From DAHUXD01 sp963805495 (GTDB lineage Bacteria > Acidobacteriota > Thermoanaerobaculia > UBA5066 > Gp7-AA6): DNA of 64,000 nucleotides. The stretch is taken from positions 124,001 through 188,000 of the forward strand of contig CAWDUQ010000001.1 in the NCBI GenBank assembly GCA_963805495.1. The letters run 5' to 3'. Shown here piece by piece: positions 40,389-48,381 of the stretch. Below the pieces are notes generated by a model. That model was not told the DNA's origin. It searched no databases and saw nothing but the letters and a program-made list of their open reading frames with translations. The translations under genes and the position numbers were made by a program. Every line of letters begins with the position of its first letter. The first letter of the stretch is position 1.

Positions 40389-40853
40389 TCATGGTTGGCT
40401 GACCACCATCACCGATACTCGCGGCAACTCGATTGTCGAGTCGCTACCGCTTGGGCCGACTCGAACGCCCATGTCCACGACGAGAGTTGCCTCGCCCACG
40501 GGTACGAATACCGGAACCGTGAAATCACGAACAAGGGTTCGCGACTCGCCCGCGTCCAGCCGAAAGGAATCGCTACAGCCGCCGTCAGTCGTCCAACCGG
40601 ACGAGTAAGCCGGCCAGGTACGGCCGACGCCCGAGGAGAGGACACCGACCGAAATTCCTTTCCGCACACAAACATCTGCCGGCTGGACACCGGAGTTTGT
40701 GAGTAGGCACGCGAGTTCAAACCGCTGGTTCTGAACCAACGGTGGAAGTCGGCCCGAGACGGACAAGGAAAGCTGCGCCGCCGACTGCTGCGTCGTTGAT
40801 GAGCACGAGCTGAGGGCCAGAAGAATCCCTGCGCCGAGGGCCCACACCTTCAT
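40389..40853 (-). CDS. Lipoprotein, unknown
   Basis: 154 residues. Signal MKVWALGAGILLALSSCSS with lipobox LSSC, starting at a genuine ATG. The mature part resembles an Ig-like or intracellular-proteinase-inhibitor beta sandwich (FELACLLTNSG, SRTLVRDFTVPVFVPVGEATLVV). Attached to a membrane by the lipid anchor; role unknown. Confidence 0.72.
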   Translation of the reverse strand: MKVWALGAGILLALSSCSSTTQQSAAQLSLSVSGRLPPLVQNQRFELACLLTNSGVQPADVCVRKGISVGVLSSGVGRTWPAYSSGWTTDGGCSDSFRLDAGESRTLVRDFTVPVFVPVGEATLVVDMGVRVGPSGSDSTIELPRVSVMVVSQP

Positions 40854-40861
40854 TTCGAGCC

Positions 40862-40937
40862 GCCTAACGGGTGGCGGGTCAGCGGCGAGCGCCGTAGCGA
40901 AGCGTAGGCGCGAGTCCGCTGCACCCGCGGGTTAGGC
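40862..40937 (-). repeat. attC, 76 bp, apical stem CGCC/GGCG
   Basis: Closes the second family I variant cassette. Confidence 0.96.
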
Positions 40938-40983
40938 GACGCGTTTTCGCCGCGACGCCACGCTACGGTCACCCGTTCTTGAT

Positions 40984-41139
40984 CTACGCCCACAGACTCG
41001 ACTTTCCGGGTGCCACGACTACCTGCAGAATAGACGCCACACGCCCTGCAACCCACGACCCGCGGCTATCGTTGTCGACCCGGCTGCCCCGCCAGGCTGG
41101 TAAAGCCCCGGGCAGGAAGACGCAACTCGGGGACCTCAT
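40984..41139 (-). CDS. Family I small protein, divergent subfamily, copy 2
   Basis: 51 residues; MRSPSCVFLPGALPAW, VDNDSRGSWVAG, VVVAPGKSSLWA. It bridges the two subfamilies: VDND as in the main group, GSWVAG as in the divergent one. Confidence 0.52.
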   Translation of the reverse strand: MRSPSCVFLPGALPAWRGSRVDNDSRGSWVAGRVASILQVVVAPGKSSLWA

Positions 41140-41151
41140 TCCTCCCACGTC

Positions 41152-41227
41152 GCCTAACGGGTGGCGGGTCAGCGGCGCGTGAAGAGCCGAAGGCGATGAA
41201 CGCGTCCGCTGCACCCGCGGGTTAGGC
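41152..41227 (-). repeat. attC, 76 bp, loop GCGTGAAGAGCC...GATGAACGCG
   Basis: Supplies the stop of the 41222 gene. Confidence 0.96.
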
Positions 41228-41818
41228 GGGCCGCTCGCCTTCGGCTTGCGCGAGCTTGATCAGATAGTTCTTCAATTGTTCATAGTCCGCCCACCAGTTC
41301 TGGCGGCCGTGTGTTTCGAGCGGGCCTTGCTCTATCGTGGCAGGAAGATCCTCCTTCATTCTCACAAGAGCTACGATTGAATCCTTGCGACCGAGTCGTG
41401 GCTCATAAATCACGGGGAACGTTACGCCGCGGCGAGCCGTCGGTACCAGGAATTCCGCATCTCCGGGGAAGGGAGCTAGGGGGACGTGGCGCTCGAGCTT
41501 CTCGAGTTCACCGAGCGTGTGTCCCGCCTTCTTGAGAAACACCAGATATCGGGACCCCAGCTCGCACCCCTGCCAGCACCGAAAATAGATGAGCTCGTTG
41601 TTGAATGCACCCTTGAAAGACCAATTGACGCGCGCTTGAACAACAAACCAGGGCCCACCGATACCTTCGGGAAGCCCGGCCGTAATCCAGACGATAGCGA
41701 CAGCGTCGGACCGCTGAAAGAGCTCTCTGAAGCTCTTAGGCTCGTTGGTGTCAACAGTTATTTCCCCGAGAACCGGCGCCGGCATCGCCAAGCAAGTGAT
41801 CCAAGCGATTACCGTCAC
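41222..41818 (-). CDS. Exported protein, unknown
   Basis: 198 residues from GTG at 41818. Signal-like start TVIAWITCLAMPAPVLGE, then SFRELFQRSDAVAIVWI, FVVQARVNWSFKGAF, LIYFRCWQGCELGSRYLVFL. The layout (repeated strands with xVxVVxxxKG, G..YLVFL) recalls NTR-like/TIMP-fold extracytoplasmic proteins; tentative. The frame is continuous into the attC; the attC GTG at 41905 is the alternative start. Confidence 0.62.
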   Translation of the reverse strand: MTVIAWITCLAMPAPVLGEITVDTNEPKSFRELFQRSDAVAIVWITAGLPEGIGGPWFVVQARVNWSFKGAFNNELIYFRCWQGCELGSRYLVFLKKAGHTLGELEKLERHVPLAPFPGDAEFLVPTARRGVTFPVIYEPRLGRKDSIVALVRMKEDLPATIEQGPLETHGRQNWWADYEQLKNYLIKLAQAEGERPA

Positions 41819-41842
41819 AATCGGAAGCCAGAACTTCGGCCC

Positions 41843-41918
41843 GCCTAACGGGTGGCGGGTCAGCGGCGAGCGCCGTAGCGAAGCGTAGGCGCGAGTCCGC
41901 TGCACCCGCGGGTTAGGC
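41843..41918 (-). repeat. attC, 76 bp, apical stem CGCC/GGCG
   Basis: Closes family I copy 7. Confidence 0.96.
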
Positions 41919-41964
41919 GGCGCTTCACAGCCACGGTGACCTGCAGCCGAAAGCCTTTCGGGAC

Positions 41965-42117
41965 CTACGCCCATGACGGCGCTTCTCCGGGAGCCACGAC
42001 AGCCCCATATATAGAGACACCGTAACTCTCCCCGCGTTCAGAACTATCGTTGTCGACCCGAGCGCCCCGCCACACTGGAAAAGCCCTGGGCAGGAGGGCG
42101 TGACTCGGGGACCCCAT
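41965..42117 (-). CDS. Family I small protein, copy 7
   Basis: 50 residues; MGSPSHALLPRAFPVW, VDNDSSERGESYGVSIYG, end APGEAPSWA (TAG). Confidence 0.54.
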   Translation of the reverse strand: MGSPSHALLPRAFPVWRGARVDNDSSERGESYGVSIYGAVVAPGEAPSWA

Positions 42118-42132
42118 TTCCCCGGGACGCCC

Positions 42133-42208
42133 GCCTAACGGGTGGCGGGTCAGCGGCGAGCGACCGAGCGGAGCGAGGGAGCGAGTCCGCTGCACCCGCG
42201 GGTTAGGC
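42133..42208 (-). repeat. attC, 76 bp, loop GAGCGACCGAGCGGAGCGAG
   Basis: Closes family I copy 8. Confidence 0.96.
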
Positions 42209-42254
42209 GGCGCTTCACCGCCAACACGCTGAGCAACCGATCGGCTTTCCAGCC

Positions 42255-42408
42255 TTACGCCCACGACTGCCCTTCTCCGGGGGCCACGACCGCCCCATAC
42301 ATTGGGGACACCGCAACTCGCCCCGCGTTCGCGACTATCGTTGTCGACCCTGCCGCCTCGCCACGTTGGAAAAGCCTTGGGCAGGAGGGCGTGACTCGGG
42401 GCCCTCAT
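42255..42408 (-). pseudogene. Family I small protein, copy 8, frameshifted
   Basis: Starts normally (MRAPSHALLPKAFPTW, VDNDSRERGASCGV) but one extra base (ATTGGGGAC for ATAGAGAC type) shifts the frame. In the original frame VAPGEGQSWA and a TAA stop remain in place. The cassette body is 215 bp instead of 214. Confidence 0.6.
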
Positions 42409-42423
42409 TGCTCCGGGACGCCC

Positions 42424-42499
42424 GCCTAACGGGTGGCGGGTCAGCGGCGAGCGACCGAGCGAAGCGAGGGCGCGAGTCCGCTGCACCCGCGGGTTAGGC
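42424..42499 (-). repeat. attC, 76 bp, loop GAGCGACCGAGCGAAGCGAG
   Basis: Closes the TonB-like cassette. Confidence 0.96.
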
Positions 42500-42509
42500 G
42501 GCTTCTCGA

Positions 42510-42848
42510 TCACTGGGGACGAATTGAGACTGTAACCGTTAGCCATGTCGCCACTCGCCTGCCGTCCAATGTCGCCGGCCTGTACTTCCATTTGCGAAGC
42601 GCGTTCACGTAGCACGGATCTAGCCCTGCCCCAGCGGAACGAATCACTTTGACCTGGGCAACATCCCCCTCGGCCGTGATCCGAGCCTTCAAGATGGCCG
42701 TTGTGGGAAGAGAACCAGGCGGCAGCTCGGGCTCCACTCTTGTGATCAGCTCGGGAAGCGTCTTCGTCGCGTCGTTCCGAGTGGGCGTTGGAGAGGACGG
42801 CTCAGCCATGGCCAAGACCTGAACGGAGGTAGCGAGGCACACGAACAA
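42510..42848 (-). CDS. Exported TonB C-terminal-domain protein
   Basis: 112 residues. Signal LFVCLATSVQVLAMAEP, then TKTLPELITRVEPELPP and the TonB_C core: TAILKARITAEGDVAQVKVIRSAG, DPCYVNALRKWKYRPATLDGR, TVTVSI. Probably periplasmic; stands alone without ExbBD. Start uncertain: TTG at 42848, or the in-frame attC GTG at 42923. Confidence 0.75.
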   Translation of the reverse strand: MFVCLATSVQVLAMAEPSSPTPTRNDATKTLPELITRVEPELPPGSLPTTAILKARITAEGDVAQVKVIRSAGAGLDPCYVNALRKWKYRPATLDGRRVATWLTVTVSIRPQ

Positions 42849-42860
42849 CAGGACAAGCCC

Positions 42861-42936
42861 GCCTAACGGGTGGCGGGTCAGCGGCGAGCTCCGAGCCGAA
42901 GGCGAGGTGCGAGTCCGCTGCACCCGCGGGTTAGGC
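42861..42936 (-). repeat. attC, 76 bp, CTCC with GGTG
   Basis: The apical pair has one mismatch (GGTG instead of GGAG). Closes the 42946-43299 cassette. Confidence 0.95.
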
Positions 42937-42945
42937 GGCCGACAC

Positions 42946-43299
42946 CTAGGCAAGACAGCGCCTCCTCAGCCAGCGAACGAATCGAACGCCATAGGTCGCC
43001 ACGGGAATACAGAAGAGCAGCAGCCAGAGCGGGACAAACAACAGGCCGAGGCCGTCCGAAGGCCCAAGTTTGGCCACAAAGTCAGGAATCACGACTGCCA
43101 AGGCCGCAGCCACCACCTGCGCGGGGTCATGAGTTATCGGCTGGACAGCAAGTAGGACAAGGTACGGAACCATTCCCCAGAGGAATACGAAGGCTGTAAG
43201 CAAGTCGAGCTTGCTGGCTCCGCGCAGAGCTGATCCTTGCAGGACTGCACCAACTGCAATAACAATTCCGAGGAACACACCGTGGGATGAGTGCTTCAT
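42946..43299 (-). CDS. Membrane protein, unknown
   Basis: 117 residues: GVFLGIVIAVGAVLQGSAL, LLTAFVFLWGMVPYLVLLAV, VVAAALAVVIPDFVAKLG, GLLFVPLWLLLFCIPVATYG. Basic C-terminus RFVRWLRRRCLA. No family recognised. Confidence 0.65.
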   Translation of the reverse strand: MKHSSHGVFLGIVIAVGAVLQGSALRGASKLDLLTAFVFLWGMVPYLVLLAVQPITHDPAQVVAAALAVVIPDFVAKLGPSDGLGLLFVPLWLLLFCIPVATYGVRFVRWLRRRCLA

Positions 43300-43328
43300 T
43301 GCATCGAGCGACCATGCCGCTTCGGCCC

Positions 43329-43404
43329 GCCTAACGGGCAGCGCATCAGCGGCGAGCGAAGAGCCGAAGGCGATGAGCGAGTCCGCTGCATGCGCGTGTT
43401 AGGC
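43329..43404 (-). repeat. attC, 76 bp, arms GCGCATCAGC/GCTGCATGCGC
   Basis: Both arms changed together (GGGTC to GCATC, GCACCC to GCATGC), so the stem is kept; puts an ATG where others have GTG on the minus strand. Closes the 43412-43891 cassette. Confidence 0.95.
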
Positions 43405-43411
43405 GCGCCGG

Positions 43412-43891
43412 TCATTGACCAGGCTCCTTGGACTCGCCGACCACAAAGCGGAAGTCTATGTAGCCACTGAGAAATCCGGCTTGCGCTCCGCGCCCCTTCT
43501 CCTTGGCATCGACAAGGCACACGCTCAAGTCCCAGCCCGTGGATCCGATTGGGAAGCGGAGAGGCACCTTGACTCTCGCCCAGTCGTCCGCCTCGATTGC
43601 GACCTTGTACCCCCGTTCAGGTCCATAACTGAAGTGCTCATGGGGTAGCAGATTCTCCTTCGAATCCCTATCTTCTGCCCGATAGACGCCAACCAGCCAT
43701 CCGTTGCCGATCAAGCCATTGTCCTCGCCCCTGAGCTCTAGCGTTCCGTCCGTGATCTGTGTAAGGCGGACCTTGAACGACCCAGCAGCGCGGAGCGATA
43801 ACCGAAGAACTAGTTCACCAGGGCAGCTCGGCGATTTAGCCGCGCCCGGCGACAACGCGAGAGTCAGCAACAACCACCCGACGGCGATCAT
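43412..43891 (-). CDS. Exported protein, unknown
   Basis: 159 residues; signal MIAVGWLLLTLALSPGAAKS, mature part beta-rich with LTQITDGTLELRGEDNG, NGWLVGVYRAEDRDS, GWDLSVCLVDAKEKG, YIDFRFVV. ATG 8 bp from the attC at 43900. No family recognised. Confidence 0.66.
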   Translation of the reverse strand: MIAVGWLLLTLALSPGAAKSPSCPGELVLRLSLRAAGSFKVRLTQITDGTLELRGEDNGLIGNGWLVGVYRAEDRDSKENLLPHEHFSYGPERGYKVAIEADDWARVKVPLRFPIGSTGWDLSVCLVDAKEKGRGAQAGFLSGYIDFRFVVGESKEPGQ

Positions 43892-43899
43892 GCGGAAGC

Positions 43900-43975
43900 G
43901 CCTAACGGGTGGCGGGTCAGCGGCGAGTGACGAGCCGAAGGCGAGGAACGAGTCCGCTGCACCCGCGGGTTAGGC
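43900..43975 (-). repeat. attC, 76 bp, loop GAGTGACGAGCC
   Basis: Closes the 43995-44495 cassette. Confidence 0.96.
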
Positions 43976-43994
43976 GCCGAGAGACTCACGCTCA

Positions 43995-44495
43995 TCAGAA
44001 GCTCCGCCACAGCAGGGACGCCCCAACCAAGGCGAGGAGCGCCACGGCCGCCGCCTCTGCTTGCCAGCTTGTGGTTGGGACCGGATTCGCAGCCCCACCG
44101 ACCACGACCGTGATCTGGGCAGTGCCCGGCGTCAGGATCCCATTCATGTCCGATACCGTGATGGTCTGTGGCCCAGGCGTTTGGAACACGCTGTCTGCAA
44201 AGCTGGTGCACGTCGGGTTAGGCGGTGAAAAGGTGCAAGGGGCAGGCAGCGTCGCCAGCGGATCCGAGCTCGTGAAGACAACCGTCCCCGCCCATGTTGG
44301 GTCGGTCTGCTCATTGGCGTCGTGTGGCTCGAAGTTGATGCACCGGACCTCGCCAGGCTGGGTCACAGTGACTCGACACATACCCGGTCCAGCCGGGCAG
44401 CAAGGGAAGATGACACTGAGATGAGTTGCTGGAGCCGCCTGGCCAACCTTCGCGAGTGCAATCAGTCCAACGCACAACACAAGTCGCCTCACCAT
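43995..44495 (-). CDS. Exported protein with C-terminal membrane anchor
   Basis: 166 residues from the ATG at 44495 (GGAGGGG upstream). Sec signal RLVLCVGLIALAKVGQAA; cysteine-rich mature part (FPCCPAGPGMC, CTFSPPNPTCTSF); C-terminus VPTTSWQAEAAAVALLALVG then LLWRSF. The ending resembles the PTxxW-TM-R sorting tails of the IPTL-CTERM class. Cell-surface role suspected. Confidence 0.65.
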   Translation of the reverse strand: MVRRLVLCVGLIALAKVGQAAPATHLSVIFPCCPAGPGMCRVTVTQPGEVRCINFEPHDANEQTDPTWAGTVVFTSSDPLATLPAPCTFSPPNPTCTSFADSVFQTPGPQTITVSDMNGILTPGTAQITVVVGGAANPVPTTSWQAEAAAVALLALVGASLLWRSF

Positions 44496-44518
44496 TAGCC
44501 CCTCCAATTCTTATCGGC

Positions 44519-44636
44519 GCCTAACGGGTGGCGGGTCAGCTGCGGGCGCCCGACCGCCACGATGCCCCTCGACTCGCCACAACCATCCCTCTCGCCAAAC
44601 CGCATGGCGACCGTCAGCTGCACCCGCGGGTTAGGC
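44519..44636 (-). repeat. attC, 118-bp class
   Basis: Closes family II copy 7. Confidence 0.95.
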
Positions 44637-44999
44637 GCCCCTTCCCTGTCGGGTTTACACGCCACGCGACACCTCGCTCGCACCAGGCCTACACCATGGG
44701 ATGCGCCGGCTGGCGCGCGCCACGGATTGGCCTCCCTCTCGCCACTCGCGCGCCAGAGCGGCGCGGATTACGACGGGGGGCGGGCCGACTGTTGAGTCGT
44801 CTGATGCCCAACGAGATCCTCGACCCACGCTGCGCCCTGCTCCTGGAGCCGAGATAGTCGGCCCGCATCCCGGAGGCGGACGGCGCGCAGAACTCCTACC
44901 GATCACGCCAACCTCTCCCCTCCGGACACAATCGCATGCCTCGCGATCGTCGACGCGACTATTCAGCCCGCGCGCCGGCCGCCGTCTTACGTGCGAAGC
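44637..44999 (-). repeat. Family II cassette body, copy 7 (363 bp)
   Basis: Differs from copy 4 by single bases (GATGCCCAACGAG versus GATGCCCTACGAG); duplicate 12 kb away. Confidence 0.8.
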
Positions 45000-45075
45000 G
45001 CCTAACGGGTGGCGGGTCAGCGGCGAGCTCCGAGCCGAAGGCGAGGAGCGAGTCCGCTGCACCCGCGGGTTAGGC
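45000..45075 (-). repeat. attC, 76 bp, apical stem CTCC/GGAG
   Basis: Closes the 45092-45493 cassette. Confidence 0.96.
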
Positions 45076-45091
45076 GGCGGCTCGACACAGG

Positions 45092-45493
45092 TCACGGAGT
45101 CCTCGTTTCAATAACCGGCTGCGCACGATACAAAAGCAGGACGGGTACGCACACCACGGTTAGGGCAGGCACGCCGAACAACACGACGTAGACTGGATGA
45201 CGCGGCCATTCCGCTACCAACGCTCTGATCATGACGAGACCGAGCAGCAGGTTGGCTGCGATACCGACGCCGCGCTGCCATCGCCGTTGACCACTCACAA
45301 GGTAGGCCGCTCCAGCGATAGCCGTGACCGTCAATAGGCCCCACGGCACTCCTGCGCCGGTCGGCAACGACACTCCCCTCTTAAGAACTAGAAGCACGGT
45401 TGAGGTTGCGTAACCCAGCAACACGGCCAACCAGATTACTCGGTTGAGCCAGAGCCAAAAGGCCGGATTCCGAAGGTGCACCAGTTCTTCCAC
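45092..45493 (-). CDS. Four-helix membrane protein, unknown
   Basis: 133 residues: FWLWLNRVIWLAVLLGYATS, GVPWGLLTVTAIAGAAYLV, GVGIAANLLLGLVMIRALVA, PVYVVLFGVPALTVVCVPVL. ATG-proximal LRNPAFW. No family recognised. Confidence 0.66.
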   Translation of the reverse strand: MEELVHLRNPAFWLWLNRVIWLAVLLGYATSTVLLVLKRGVSLPTGAGVPWGLLTVTAIAGAAYLVSGQRRWQRGVGIAANLLLGLVMIRALVAEWPRHPVYVVLFGVPALTVVCVPVLLLYRAQPVIETRTP

Positions 45494-45511
45494 CGCTAGT
45501 TCCTACCGTCC

Positions 45512-45587
45512 GCCTAACGGGTGGCGGGTCAGCGGCGAGCGCCGTAGCGAAGCGTAGGCGCGAGTCCGCTGCACCCGCGGGTTAGGC
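45512..45587 (-). repeat. attC, 76 bp, apical stem CGCC/GGCG
   Basis: Closes the 45604-45945 cassette. Confidence 0.96.
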
Positions 45588-45603
45588 GGCCCGGACTTCG
45601 AGA

Positions 45604-45945
45604 CTACCGAGCCAGCCATTCGACCGCCTTCCATGGATCATGGGGGTGCCTGGCTATCCCTTTCACGACGGGGAAAACGTCGAACGACTTGGGGACTCGA
45701 ACGGATGGGTCCGTCACGACTACCGTGATGCTCCACCCGGCCCGGCTAAAGAAAGCGGTTCCAGCAACGGCCTTTTCGAACAGTTGCGGATGTGCTGCAC
45801 CGAATCCTTCAAGGATTGCCGCTCGAGTGCGTTCGCCAATCCAGGGTCTGGCTGGATCCCACTTGCGATCCATGATCTCGCGCTTCTGCGCAGAAGGCAG
45901 CCGTCGCCACGCCAGAAAAGACTGGCGATCACGACGCTCGCTCAT
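45604..45945 (-). CDS. Soluble protein, unknown
   Basis: 113 residues: RQSFLAWRRLPSAQKREIMDRK, AAILEGFGAAHPQLFEKAVAG, WSITVVVTDPSVRVPKSFDVFPVVKGIARH. No motif or family recognised. Confidence 0.62.
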   Translation of the reverse strand: MSERRDRQSFLAWRRLPSAQKREIMDRKWDPARPWIGERTRAAILEGFGAAHPQLFEKAVAGTAFFSRAGWSITVVVTDPSVRVPKSFDVFPVVKGIARHPHDPWKAVEWLAR

Positions 45946-45953
45946 TTCGGGCA

Positions 45954-46029
45954 GCCTAACGGGTGGCGGGTCAGCGGCGAGCCCCGTAGCGAAGCGCAGG
46001 GGCGAGTCCGCTGCACCCGCGGGTTAGGC
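45954..46029 (-). repeat. attC, 76 bp, apical stem CCCC/GGGG
   Basis: Closes the second MazEF cassette; its loop differs from that of the first copy. Confidence 0.96.
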
Positions 46030-46039
46030 GGCCCTTGCA

Positions 46040-46375
46040 TCAAGGCTCTAGAAGCGCGCCGAGCTTGCCAAGGACTTCATCCTTCGCGTCGGCAGGAAGG
46101 CGGCCTGCAAACTCCGCCTCTCGCGCGCGCCAATCCAAGCTCTTGACCTGATCAGCAAGAACGACCCCACCAACCGAAAGACCCTCCGGTACCGAAACTT
46201 CAAAGGGATAACCCTTCACTTGACTCGTGATCGGACAGAACAGGCCGAGACCGACCTTTCCGTTGTACGACTTGGGCGATACGACAACGGCCGGTCTGCG
46301 CCCCGCCTGCTCGTGGCCAGCTTGAGGATTCAGGCTGATCCAAACGATGTCGCCGCGCTCGGGCACGTACGGCAT
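46040..46375 (-). CDS. MazF/PemK-family toxin, copy 2
   Basis: Protein identical to 25574-25909. The whole cassette body (46030-46682) matches the first copy, 20 kb away. Carries the same PxxGxEQxGxRP toxin signature. Confidence 0.93.
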   Translation of the reverse strand: MPYVPERGDIVWISLNPQAGHEQAGRRPAVVVSPKSYNGKVGLGLFCPITSQVKGYPFEVSVPEGLSVGGVVLADQVKSLDWRAREAEFAGRLPADAKDEVLGKLGALLEP

Positions 46376-46381
46376 CTGTGC

Positions 46382-46621
46382 TTACCAGGACTCCCGGCCA
46401 ACCGGCTGCCCAGAGTCCGCCTCGGCATGCCGGTTCCGCATCGTCACCTTGGAAACGAGCGTTCGCAGCTCCCACCGCGGTCGAACTGCTGAGAATCGCA
46501 GACTCCCCTTCTCCAGAGACACCTCGACCTCCGTTGCCAGTTTCAAACCTGCACCCTCCGCGAAGGGCTTGGGAATTCGCACCGCGAGACTGTTTCCCCA
46601 CTTCTGGACCTTCGTCCTCAT
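46382..46621 (-). CDS. MazE/AbrB-type antitoxin, copy 2
   Basis: Protein identical to 25916-26155, with the same GGAGGT ribosome site. Cross-neutralisation between the two copies is expected. Confidence 0.9.
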   Translation of the reverse strand: MRTKVQKWGNSLAVRIPKPFAEGAGLKLATEVEVSLEKGSLRFSAVRPRWELRTLVSKVTMRNRHAEADSGQPVGRESW

Positions 46622-46682
46622 GACACCTCCGTATCTACAATGAGTCTACCATGAAGCAAGAGCCGCAGGGTTACTTCGGGCC

Positions 46683-46758
46683 GCCTAACGGCCAGCGCAT
46701 CAGCGGCGAGCGAAGAGCCGAAGGCGATGAGCGAGTCCGCTGCATGCGCGTGTTAGGC
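46683..46758 (-). repeat. attC, 76 bp, arms GCGCATCAGC/GCTGCATGCGC
   Basis: Same compensated arm variant as 43329. Supplies the stop of the 46753 gene. Confidence 0.95.
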
Positions 46759-47157
46759 CACCCTTACTCGCGGTCTGAGCCGCTCCCCAAGCCACCAACC
46801 GACAACACATGCAATACAGAGGCTGACAACCTGCGTGACGCCAGGGCCGTGTGACGAACCGCCAGTGAGCAGCCCGAGACCGAAAAGCCCTAACAGCGAA
46901 ACCACCACGAGCCCAATAATCCAGGAGACACGCTTTCCGCCCGCGGCCGCGCATCCCAGGAGGAGCCCTGCAACCAAACCGCCTACGGCCCGCGGAAGGC
47001 TAAGCAGTACTGGCACCATTGCTTCAGCATTGCTCGCGTTCACGCCGTCAAGCGTACGAGGGAGTAAACGGACAGTCGCCAAGTAGACCGCGGTCCCTAC
47101 CCAGGAACCGATGGCAACCGCGCCAAAGACAAGGAGTACGGAACGCAGCTTCGTCAT
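46753..47157 (-). CDS. Membrane protein, unknown
   Basis: 134 residues: VLLVFGAVAIGSWVGTAVYLA, AVGGLVAGLLLGCAAAGG, WIIGLVVVSLLGLFGLGLLT, VVSLCIACVVGWWLG. Glycine-rich helices; ends RVRVA on the attC TAA. No family recognised. Confidence 0.65.
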   Translation of the reverse strand: MTKLRSVLLVFGAVAIGSWVGTAVYLATVRLLPRTLDGVNASNAEAMVPVLLSLPRAVGGLVAGLLLGCAAAGGKRVSWIIGLVVVSLLGLFGLGLLTGGSSHGPGVTQVVSLCIACVVGWWLGERLRPRVRVA

Positions 47158-47183
47158 GGTCTCGATCGCCGTGCTGTCAGGTG

Positions 47184-47259
47184 GCCTAACGGGTGGCGGG
47201 TCAGCGGCGCGTGAAGAGCCGAAGGCGATGAACGCGTCCGCTGCACCCGCGGGTTAGGC
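47184..47259 (-). repeat. attC, 76 bp, loop GCGTGAAGAGCC
   Basis: Closes family I copy 9. Confidence 0.96.
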
Positions 47260-47305
47260 GGCGCTTCACCGCCACGATGACCTGCAGCCGACCGCCTCTC
47301 CTGCC

Positions 47306-47455
47306 TTACGCCCACGACCGCACTTCTCGGGGCGCCACGAATGCCCCTTGAAAAGAGACACCGCCACGACCGCATTCGCAACTATCGTTGTCGACCCCGG
47401 CGCTTCGCCACGCTGAAAAAGCCCTGGGCAGGAGGGCGTGACTCGGGGCCCTCAT
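47306..47455 (-). CDS. Family I small protein, copy 9
   Basis: 49 residues; MRAPSHALLPRAFSAW, AGVDNDSCECGRGGVSFQGA, end APREVRSWA with TAA. Copy 10 is a tandem duplicate. Confidence 0.53.
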   Translation of the reverse strand: MRAPSHALLPRAFSAWRSAGVDNDSCECGRGGVSFQGAFVAPREVRSWA

Positions 47456-47470
47456 TGCTCCCCACCGTCC

Positions 47471-47546
47471 GCCTAACGGGTGGCGGGTCAGCGGCGCGTG
47501 AAGAGCCGAAGGCGATGAACGCGTCCGCTGCACCCGCGGGTTAGGC
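47471..47546 (-). repeat. attC, 76 bp, loop GCGTGAAGAGCC
   Basis: Closes family I copy 10. Identical to the preceding site, so the unit 47184-47470 is duplicated in tandem. Confidence 0.96.
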
Positions 47547-47592
47547 GGCGCTTCACCGCCACGATGACCTGCAGCCGACCGCCTCTCCTGCC

Positions 47593-47742
47593 TTACGCCC
47601 ACGACCGCACTTCTCGGGGCGCCACGAATGCCCCTTGAAAAGAGACACCGCCACGACCGCATTCGCAACTATCGTTGTCGACCCCGGCGCTTCGCCACGC
47701 TGAAAAAGCCCTGGGCAGGAGGGCGTGACTCGGGGCCCTCAT
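47593..47742 (-). CDS. Family I small protein, copy 10
   Basis: 49 residues, identical protein to copy 9; upstream CATTTCTCC replaces CATTGCTCC. Confidence 0.53.
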   Translation of the reverse strand: MRAPSHALLPRAFSAWRSAGVDNDSCECGRGGVSFQGAFVAPREVRSWA

Positions 47743-47757
47743 TTCTCCCCCACGTCC

Positions 47758-47833
47758 GCCTAACGGGTGGCGGGTCAGCGGCGAGCCCCGAAGCGAAGCG
47801 CAGGGGCGAGTCCGCTGCACCCGCGGGTTAGGC
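47758..47833 (-). repeat. attC, 76 bp, apical stem CCCC/GGGG
   Basis: Closes the 47841 lipoprotein cassette. Confidence 0.96.
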
Positions 47834-47840
47834 GGCAGCC

Positions 47841-48278
47841 TCATGGGAGTTCGTGGAGCGTAGCCTTGCCCACCTCGTCGAACGCAAGCACGCGGAACTG
47901 AAATCCACAGCACGCAAGGTGCCCGAACTCTCGAACTCCACTGCCACTTAAGGCGCCGACCGCTACCACGCCGACCTCTCTTGTTCCCAGGTCAGACTGA
48001 AGAGAGGGCAGATCGCTGTACTTGCGAATGACTCCGGAGGATGTGTTCTCACGCCAGTGATCATCGAACTCCACCCACGTTCGCGGTTCGCAGTGCTCAC
48101 CGACAAATATCGAAGTCTCATAACCGGCGTAGTAGGTCGCACGGACTCGCACGACTTGACCGAGGTACTTGGCAGGCTGAGCCACGAGATCGCAGTATTC
48201 AACTACGGTTCGCTCCTCTTGCGTCGTAGAACGAGGTTGCGTTGAGCACGCTGTCGATAGCGCTAAAGCGACTGCCAC
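47841..48278 (-). CDS. Lipoprotein, unknown
   Basis: 145 residues from GTG at 48278; lipobox LSTAC in VAVALALSTACSTQ. Mature part: VVEYCDLVAQPAKYLGQVVRVRATYYAGYE, CEPRTWVEFDD, VGVVAVGALSG, FRVLAFDEV. This strand pattern (L..P..Y.GQ.VRV.A) is that of small OB-fold-like exported proteins found in cassette-type genes. The frame continues into the attC; its GTG at 48359 is the alternative start. Confidence 0.65.
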   Translation of the reverse strand: MAVALALSTACSTQPRSTTQEERTVVEYCDLVAQPAKYLGQVVRVRATYYAGYETSIFVGEHCEPRTWVEFDDHWRENTSSGVIRKYSDLPSLQSDLGTREVGVVAVGALSGSGVREFGHLACCGFQFRVLAFDEVGKATLHELP

Positions 48279-48296
48279 GACGGCGGTGATTCTGCC

Positions 48297-48372
48297 GCCT
48301 AACGGGTGGCGGGTCAGCGGCGAGCGCCGAGCCGAAGGCGAGGAGCGAGTCCGCTGCACCCGCGGGTTAGGC
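48297..48372 (-). repeat. attC, 76 bp, CGCC with GGAG
   Basis: Mixed apical arms, again looking like an exchange between two loop types. Closes the DUF4160/DUF2442 cassette. Confidence 0.95.
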
Positions 48373-48381
48373 GGCCGCTGC

